From the NCBI RefSeq assembly GCF_040882025.1, contig NZ_JBBECC010000183.1, forward strand, positions 1 through 11,862: a DNA stretch of 11,862 nucleotides, in the 5' to 3' direction. The notes beneath the pieces were generated by a model. The model searched no databases and was not told where the DNA came from. It saw only the letters and a list, made by a program, of their open reading frames with translations. Origin of the DNA: Parvibaculum sp040882025. Lineage in GTDB: Bacteria; Pseudomonadota; Alphaproteobacteria; Parvibaculales; Parvibaculaceae. Position numbers and translations under genes: made by a program. Of this stretch, positions 7,570 through 11,862 are shown in pieces (the first letter of the stretch is position 1; every line of letters begins with the position of its first letter).

Positions 7570-8603
7570 CACGCTGCCTTCTGAATATCGTCAAGCGCAT
7601 CGAATTCGGCAAAGAGTCCCGCTCCGTCCGGCGTCTTGGCCAATCCGGTGCGGATCGCTTCGCGCGTCTGTTCTCGTCCGAAATCGGCCTGAGTCACAGC
7701 ATGCCAATGAACCATGCCTTCCCAGATCGGATCGATCAGATCGCTGCCCTTGACGCGCGAACCGTCGATGCCCTTGAAGGTGAAGCTGCGCATTTCGGAA
7801 ATCGTGGTCTGCAGATAGCCGACATGAATGGCTTCGTCGGTCCGGATGCGCTCGACCATTTCGGCCGCAAGCCGCGCCGCCTCCCGCCGCTCGGGAAAGG
7901 CGTCCGGATCGCGCATGATCTCACAGCAAAAGGCGAAGAAACTCTCCGCCCTGACCTCGATCATCAGCACATTCATCAGCATCAGAATGAGCTGCTCGAA
8001 GCCCGCCGGCAGTTGTGGCATCAGCCGCCCTGCGTCCGGTCGGCCGATATTCTCCGGCACTTCCGGCAATGGATAACGGTCCTTGCCGAAGCAGAGATCG
8101 CGCGCCGCATACCACATCTGATCATGTGCGCCGAACTCCGGTGCGGCAGGATCGCCCCCCTCGTCCGCGCCATGCGCATAGAGGAGCCCCTTGTGCAGGT
8201 GCCCGGTGCAGGTTTCGGAAATATCGTCCTCGATGATCGTCTGGAAATCGGGTGCGTCGAGATCGCAGAGCATTCGTCCACGCGCCTCAATCACACCGGT
8301 AATGGTCAGCGAATTCCAGAACGATTGTCCGGCTCCATGAGCGAGCAGGAACTTCTCTTGCGGAATATTGGGATAGTTGCCGCGCTTCAGAAGCTGCACA
8401 GTCGCGTCGATCAGCGGATAGCCCTTGGCTTCCAACTGCGCCGCCCACGCCTTTACCGCCGGCCAGCGATTGAGCACGCGCGGCGACACATAGGTTCCAT
8501 CCGCCAGAAACCCGCCATGCAGCTTGTAGCCCGCTTCCTCGTGCGGCCGCGCATAGACATGCGACGCCATTAGCTCGTCTCGTGTGTATGAGAGCTTTGT
8601 CAT
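7569..8603 (-). CDS. Uncharacterised ferritin-like protein, possible diiron oxidase or oxygenase
   Basis: This protein of 344 residues is not one I can name. It looks mostly helical and soluble, with no signal peptide. The central helices carry acidic and histidine residues in positions suggestive of a ferritin-like carboxylate-bridged metal site: Glu106, the IIEDDISETCTGHLH segment (Glu125, Glu130, His135, His137), LMIEVRAESF (Glu216, Glu220) and TDEAIH (Glu257, His260), the last being a good ExxH. A second canonical ExxH is not present, so the metal site is unproven. The N-terminal third (1-100) has no domain I can identify. It starts at ATG 8601-8603 with GGAGG 8 nt upstream, 48 nt after the TetR stop, and overlaps the SDR start as TGATG, so it belongs to the same operon. 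Working with an SDR and an LLM oxidoreductase, an oxidative role is plausible. A non-catalytic or thiol-related role cannot be excluded. Confidence 0.7.
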   Translation of the reverse strand: MTKLSYTRDELMASHVYARPHEEAGYKLHGGFLADGTYVSPRVLNRWPAVKAWAAQLEAKGYPLIDATVQLLKRGNYPNIPQEKFLLAHGAGQSFWNSLTITGVIEARGRMLCDLDAPDFQTIIEDDISETCTGHLHKGLLYAHGADEGGDPAAPEFGAHDQMWYAARDLCFGKDRYPLPEVPENIGRPDAGRLMPQLPAGFEQLILMLMNVLMIEVRAESFFAFCCEIMRDPDAFPERREAARLAAEMVERIRTDEAIHVGYLQTTISEMRSFTFKGIDGSRVKGSDLIDPIWEGMVHWHAVTQADFGREQTREAIRTGLAKTPDGAGLFAEFDALDDIQKAA

Positions 8604-8651
8604 TCTCGCTTCCTCCGGTTCGGCCTCTTTGCGGGCCGCTGCTTGCCGCTG

Positions 8652-9341
8652 TTATTTTTTCAGTGCACGAACGAAAAGCCTGGTCATGCCGTCGATCAGC
8701 ACCTCGCGCTCGAGCTTCTGGCGAAAGCCATAGGCACCACCCTGCTTGATCGCGCCGACAATGAGATACCCCGCGAGCCTGCTGTCGAGATCGGCGAGCG
8801 CCTCGCCGGTCGCTTTCCAGTGTTCAAGCGCCTTGATCCAGCCCTCGGCCCAACGATCGGCGGGCATCTTCCGGCCCGTATCGCCCTTCCACAGCACGCT
8901 GACATCGGTGAGCGTTGCGGCCAGAACGCCGGGATTGGCGTCCGAATACTCGAAAATCGCCAGCAGGATTTCGCGGATGCCGTCTTCCAGCGTGCCCGCA
9001 TTCGCAAGGTGCCGCTCCAGGAACACCTCGAGTTCCTCGGCCGCCTCCTCGGTGAAGGCAAGGAAGCAATCGAGTTTGTCCTCGAAATGAAGATAAAATG
9101 TGCCGTGGCCGACGCCCGCTTCGCGCGAAATGTCCTGCGGCCGCGTTTCGTGATAGCCGCGTTCGACGAAAAGCTTGCGCGCGGCGGCCATCAATTTACG
9201 GCGGCTTTCGAGCTTCCGCTTGGCCGCACCCGACAGGCTGCCCCCTGCCTTCCCGGCAACGGACGTTTGCGTGTCATCTGTGTCCAGGATGGCCGCTGCA
9301 GCGGCTTCTCGGGTCCTGGAGCCCGTTTCCTCCGTGATCAT
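8652..9341 (-). CDS. TetR/AcrR family transcriptional regulator
   Basis: This protein of 229 residues is the normal length plus a leader of about 45 residues. The DNA-binding domain spans about 47-93 and shows the TetR_N pattern: AARKLFVERGYHETRPQDISREAGVGHGTFYLHFEDKLDCF, with the helix-turn-helix ending in GVGHGTFYLHF (76-86). Residues 100-229 are the helical ligand and dimer domain, variable as usual. Such proteins are generally repressors released by a small hydrophobic ligand. It is the first gene of the cassette with the ferritin-like, SDR and LLM genes, so it likely controls them and itself through the repeats at 9363-9387. ATG at 9339-9341 has no real Shine-Dalgarno sequence (CCCTTTCTCC precedes it) and a stop lies six codons upstream, so a weak or leaderless start is likely. 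The regulator call is firm; the ligand is unknown. Confidence 0.93.
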   Translation of the reverse strand: MITEETGSRTREAAAAAILDTDDTQTSVAGKAGGSLSGAAKRKLESRRKLMAAARKLFVERGYHETRPQDISREAGVGHGTFYLHFEDKLDCFLAFTEEAAEELEVFLERHLANAGTLEDGIREILLAIFEYSDANPGVLAATLTDVSVLWKGDTGRKMPADRWAEGWIKALEHWKATGEALADLDSRLAGYLIVGAIKQGGAYGFRQKLEREVLIDGMTRLFVRALKK

Positions 9342-9362
9342 GGAGAAAGGGTCAGGCTAAAA

Positions 9363-9387
9363 TGACAAAAAGTCAACTCAACTGAGT
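9363..9387. promoter_or_regulatory. Putative operator repeats ahead of the TetR gene
   Basis: Two inverted repeats adjoin each other in the 65-nt gap between the MFS stop and the TetR start: TGAC-AAAAA-GTCA (9363-9375) and ACTCA-AC-TGAGT (9376-9387). Their half-sites AGTCA and ACTCA differ by one base. They sit 22 to 46 nt upstream of the TetR start codon, where a repressor would block its promoter. TTGAGT and TTGACT -35-like hexamers of the minus strand fall inside the repeats, with only a poor -10 (TAGCCT). The symmetry is seen directly; binding by the adjacent TetR protein is inferred from position. Confidence 0.45.
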
Positions 9388-9406
9388 GTATTTTGAGGGC
9401 ATCTTT

Positions 9407-10891
9407 TTATGCCCGCTCCTGATCGGATGACGCGAGCGGCCTGGCGACAGTCTCCAGCGGTTTTCGCTCGGCAGCCACACCCCAGAAAGCCTGCACAGTT
9501 GCGGCGGCAATCATCAGGACCGAACCGAACAGATAACCCATGAAAACGGCCTCGCGTGAGCCCGTTTCGATCAGCCGACCGAAAAGCACCGGCCCGGCAA
9601 CGCCGCCGAGTCCCGTTCCCACGGCGTAGAACACAGCGATGGCAAGTGCCCTGATCTCAAGCGGAAATGTTTCGCTGACCGTCAGGTAGGCCGAACTCGC
9701 CGCCGCCGACGCAAAGAAGAAAATCACCATCCAGGCAATGGTCTGCGTCTGCGCCGTGAGCAACCCCTGTTCGAAGAGATACCCACTCAGCGCCAGCAGC
9801 ACACCCGAAATTGCATAGGTCGACGCGATCATGATCCGGCGCCCCACGGTGTCGAACAATCGGCCGAGAAGGAGCGGGCCGAGAAAATTGCCGAGCGCGA
9901 AAGGCAGGATATACCAACCGACCTGCGCCGCCGGAATGCCGTAGAAATCGGTCAACACCAGCGCATAGGTGAAGAAGATCGCATTGTAGAAAAATGCCTG
10001 CGCCGACATCAGCGCCAATCCCACAAGCGACCGCTGCCTGTGCAGCCGGAAAAGCGTTTCGAAAATTTCCCGAAACCGTAGCGGCCCGCGCTCGCGAAGC
10101 TTGATGCAGTCAAGGTTTTCTGCCAGCACGTGGCCGCGTGCACGATAGCGCCCCTCGATGCCAGCCATCACATCGCTCGCTTCCGCCGAGCGGCCATGCG
10201 TCATCAGCCAGCGCGGGCTTTCGGGAATCCAGAAGCGCGCAGCGAAGATGAACAGCCCCAGCACGCCGCCGACAAAAAAGCAAAGCCGCCAGCCGAGATC
10301 GCCACCCGCGATATCGGGATCGAGCAGCACAATTGAAAGCCCGGCGCCAAGCGCCGCCCCGACCCAGAAGCTGCCGTTGATCGCGAGATCGGTCCAGCCG
10401 CGAAATCGTGCCGGAATGAGTTCCTGGATCGTCGAATTGATAGCTGTGTACTCGCCCCCGATGCCGGCTCCGGTGAGAAAACGGAAAAACGCGAAACTCG
10501 CGAGATTCCACGAAAAGGCCGTCGCAATTGTCGCGGCAACATAGAGAGCGAGTGTGATGAAGAAGAGCTTCCGCCGGCCGAACCTGTCGGTGAGCCAGCC
10601 GAAAAAGATGCCGCCGAAAACCGCGCCCACGAGATAGGCGCTGGCCGCAAGGCCGACATCGGCCGCATTCATCCCGAGCGTCGGGCTTTCCCGCAGCGCG
10701 CCGGCAACCGACCCGGCAAGCGTCACTTCGAGCCCGTCGAGAATCCACGTGATGCCGAGCGCAATCACGACCAGCGTGTGAAAGCGGCCCCAGGGCAAAC
10801 GGTCGAGTCGCGCCGGAACGTCGCATTCGAATGTCGCGGCCCCTGTGGAACCCGAGTTCCGTCTCGCAAGACCCGTTTGCTCGTCGGTCAT
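9407..10891 (-). CDS. MFS transporter of the sugar or organic-acid porter type
   Basis: With the ATG at 10889-10891 this protein has 494 residues and about twelve predicted membrane spans with a central loop near 230-285, typical of the major facilitator superfamily. The between-helix 2/3 signature is GWLTDRFGRRK (98-108), repeated in the second half as GRLFDTVGRR. FLTGAGIGGEYTAINSTIQE (138-157) and WIPESPRWLM (221-230) resemble sugar porter and NiaP/aromatic-acid porter subfamilies. It should be an inner-membrane proton symporter for a small organic solute; the direction and solute cannot be assigned. A TTG at 10918 would add 9 residues, but neither start has a clear ribosome site, so the N-terminus is uncertain. 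It lies between the WYL regulator (67 nt upstream) and the TetR cassette (65 nt downstream), all on one strand, so it may deliver a substrate of those enzymes. Confidence 0.93.
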   Translation of the reverse strand: MTDEQTGLARRNSGSTGAATFECDVPARLDRLPWGRFHTLVVIALGITWILDGLEVTLAGSVAGALRESPTLGMNAADVGLAASAYLVGAVFGGIFFGWLTDRFGRRKLFFITLALYVAATIATAFSWNLASFAFFRFLTGAGIGGEYTAINSTIQELIPARFRGWTDLAINGSFWVGAALGAGLSIVLLDPDIAGGDLGWRLCFFVGGVLGLFIFAARFWIPESPRWLMTHGRSAEASDVMAGIEGRYRARGHVLAENLDCIKLRERGPLRFREIFETLFRLHRQRSLVGLALMSAQAFFYNAIFFTYALVLTDFYGIPAAQVGWYILPFALGNFLGPLLLGRLFDTVGRRIMIASTYAISGVLLALSGYLFEQGLLTAQTQTIAWMVIFFFASAAASSAYLTVSETFPLEIRALAIAVFYAVGTGLGGVAGPVLFGRLIETGSREAVFMGYLFGSVLMIAAATVQAFWGVAAERKPLETVARPLASSDQERA

Positions 10892-10958
10892 CGACGAATG
10901 TTTGTTCCGAAACCGCAAATGGTCAAGGAGGAGCGTCTACCGCGCCCAGCACCTCGCG

Positions 10959-11654
10959 TCACCTGCGCGAAACAGCGTCGGGACTGCGTTCCCTGAGATA
11001 GGTCGGGAAATCTCGGCCCTCTTCTTCCGCGAAAACCTCATCGAGCACGATCGGATTCCTCATGCGATCGAGCCGGAACACGCGAAAGTCCAGCCGATCT
11101 TCGCACCATGCAATCAGCAGCCAGCCATCGGAGAACGCCGTCAGCGCTAGCGGCCGCACCCTTCGCGAACTCGGCGTCCCCTCGGCATCCCGATAGTCGA
11201 ACATGACGACGTGACGCACACGAAGTGCGGCGCGAAGTGCGGCGGTGAAATCCGGGGCCCGTCGCTCAGGCTTCTGGTGTGAACGGACCCGGCGCCCGAT
11301 AACACCAGGCACCGTCTGTCCGGTCCACGCCGTATCGATCTTGGCCCGCGCCGCACGCGCAGCAGCAGCCAGCGCCGCATCGCCGACTTGCGTCACATAA
11401 GCCAGACCCAGTGCCATCGCCTCAAGCTGATCGTGATCGAAGGTGAGCGGCGGCAGGTCTACCGGCCCGCGCAGCATATAGCCGACGCCCGCCTGCCCCT
11501 CGATAGGCAAGCCTTGCGCCTGCAAAGTGACGATGTCGCGGTAGATCGTACGCACCGAAACTTCAAGCCGCTCGGCAAGCGCGTCCGCCGTAACGAGGCG
11601 GTCCGCTTTCCGCAAATGTCCGATGATCTCGATAAGTCGGTCGGCCCTGCGCAT
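10959..11654 (-). CDS. YafY-like HTH and WYL-domain transcriptional regulator
   Basis: This protein of 231 residues starts with a winged helix-turn-helix at 2-62 (RLIEIIGHLRKADRLVTADALAERLEVSVRTIYRDIVTLQAQG), with VSVRTIYRD (32-40) as recognition helix and a wing ending GVGYMLRG. A linker helix follows, and then the WYL domain at about 135-200, where the tripeptide reads WLL (178-180) in SDGWLLIAWCEDRLDFRVFRLDRM. WYL domains bind nucleotide or other ligands and tune DNA binding in the cytoplasm. The ATG at 11652-11654 is supported by AGGA 7 nt upstream, itself inside the inverted repeat at 11659-11686, so autoregulation is probable. The divergent PaaI-like gene is the likely other target; the MFS gene downstream may be cotranscribed. 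Confidence 0.93.
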   Translation of the reverse strand: MRRADRLIEIIGHLRKADRLVTADALAERLEVSVRTIYRDIVTLQAQGLPIEGQAGVGYMLRGPVDLPPLTFDHDQLEAMALGLAYVTQVGDAALAAAARAARAKIDTAWTGQTVPGVIGRRVRSHQKPERRAPDFTAALRAALRVRHVVMFDYRDAEGTPSSRRVRPLALTAFSDGWLLIAWCEDRLDFRVFRLDRMRNPIVLDEVFAEEEGRDFPTYLRERSPDAVSRR

Positions 11655-11658
11655 GGCA

Positions 11659-11686
11659 ACATCCTGACATAATGCTGTCAGGATGT
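11659..11686. promoter_or_regulatory. Perfect 11-bp inverted repeat, likely operator of the WYL regulator
   Basis: ACATCCTGACA (11659-11669) and TGTCAGGATGT (11676-11686) are exact reverse complements separated by TAATGC. The repeat begins 4 nt before the WYL start codon and its nearer arm contains that gene's AGGA ribosome site. It ends 48 nt before the start of the divergent thioesterase, and CATAAT (11668-11673), a good -10 for rightward transcription, lies across its centre. CTGACA/TGTCAG arms resemble sites I associate with YafY-like regulators, from memory. Symmetry is certain; binding is inferred. Confidence 0.75.
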
Positions 11687-11734
11687 CCCCAGCTAATCTT
11701 CGGCTTCCGCATCCCGTGCCGCATGAGGTCAGCC

Positions 11735-11862
11735 ATGAACGCGATCCCCGATACTTCCTTTTTCAACATGCCGGCACCACCCTGCGCGCGCCTTCTCGGC
11801 TGGCGCATCGAGGAATATGACGAAGCGCGCAGCTGGATCCGCATCGCCTTCGACGGCAAGGA
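11735..11862 (+). CDS. PaaI-like hotdog thioesterase, N-terminal part only
   Basis: The frame from ATG 11735 is open to the window edge, giving 42 residues. It begins MNAIPDTSFFNMPAPPCARL and continues through LGWRIEEYDEARSWIRIAFDGK. The PCARLLGW-x-IEE-x-D-x(5)-W-x-R-x-AF pattern is what PaaI-family hotdog thioesterases show before their N/D-P-x-G core, which is beyond the window. Such proteins hydrolyse acyl- or aryl-CoA thioesters in the cytoplasm. GAGG lies 6 nt before the chosen start; an ATG at 11723 in the same frame is less well placed. It diverges from the WYL regulator across the inverted repeat, so repression by that regulator is likely. The catalytic part is not visible, so the call rests on the N-terminal motif. 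Confidence 0.68.
   Translation, partial: MNAIPDTSFFNMPAPPCARLLGWRIEEYDEARSWIRIAFDGK

Noticed and set aside
9397..9414. GGGCAT/ATGCCC hairpin at the MFS stop, considered as a terminator
   Set aside because: The 6-bp stem is short, the T-run is in the loop and neither side is followed by a T-tract, so it is not a convincing intrinsic terminator.

Overview
The window looks like chromosome from a GC-rich alphaproteobacterium. The coding regions are dense and GC-rich, the tRNA lacks an encoded CCA end, and the gene content is typical of that class (SLT protein, glutathione S-transferase, luciferase-like oxidoreductases, acyl or xenobiotic metabolism genes). Genus cannot be fixed from sequence alone; a hydrocarbon- or lipid-degrading marine or soil lineage is only a guess. 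I see no insertion sequence, phage, CRISPR array or plasmid function.

Layout, left to right. (1) 1-934, minus strand: an exported SLT-type lytic transglycosylase whose C-terminus runs off the window. (2) 1098-1745, minus: a glutathione S-transferase. (3) 1960-4793, plus: a tRNA-Thr(UGU) with its own sigma70-like promoter. Only 22 nt after it comes a class III, PLP-dependent aminotransferase, which overlaps by 4 nt (ATGA) a glutamine synthetase of the gamma-glutamylamide (PuuA/GlnT-like) type. (4) 4797-5219, minus: a small secreted four-cysteine Rap1a/Tai-like protein, convergent with the synthetase at 3 nt. (5) 5365-11654, minus: six genes in a row. In transcription order they are a WYL-domain regulator, an MFS transporter, a TetR regulator, a ferritin-like (possible diiron) protein, a short-chain dehydrogenase and a luciferase-like flavin oxidoreductase, closed by a strong intrinsic terminator at 5314-5341. 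(6) 11735 to the right edge, plus: the start of a PaaI-like thioesterase, divergent from the WYL regulator across a perfect 11-bp inverted repeat.

The TetR, ferritin-like, SDR and LLM genes form a compact cassette. Two putative oxygen-using enzymes with different cofactors (diiron and reduced flavin) sit with one NAD(P)-dependent dehydrogenase behind a TetR regulator. This suggests an inducible oxidation or ring/chain-cleavage pathway for a hydrophobic substrate. The MFS carrier just upstream may import the substrate. The aminotransferase-synthetase pair suggests handling of an amine or amino acid through gamma-glutamylation, as in Puu-like pathways. These assignments are inferences from family and context; no substrate can be read from the sequence.

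The least explained items are the ferritin-like protein, the operator-like repeats in front of the WYL and TetR regulators, the tRNA-led aminotransferase operon and the orphan Rap1a-like gene.
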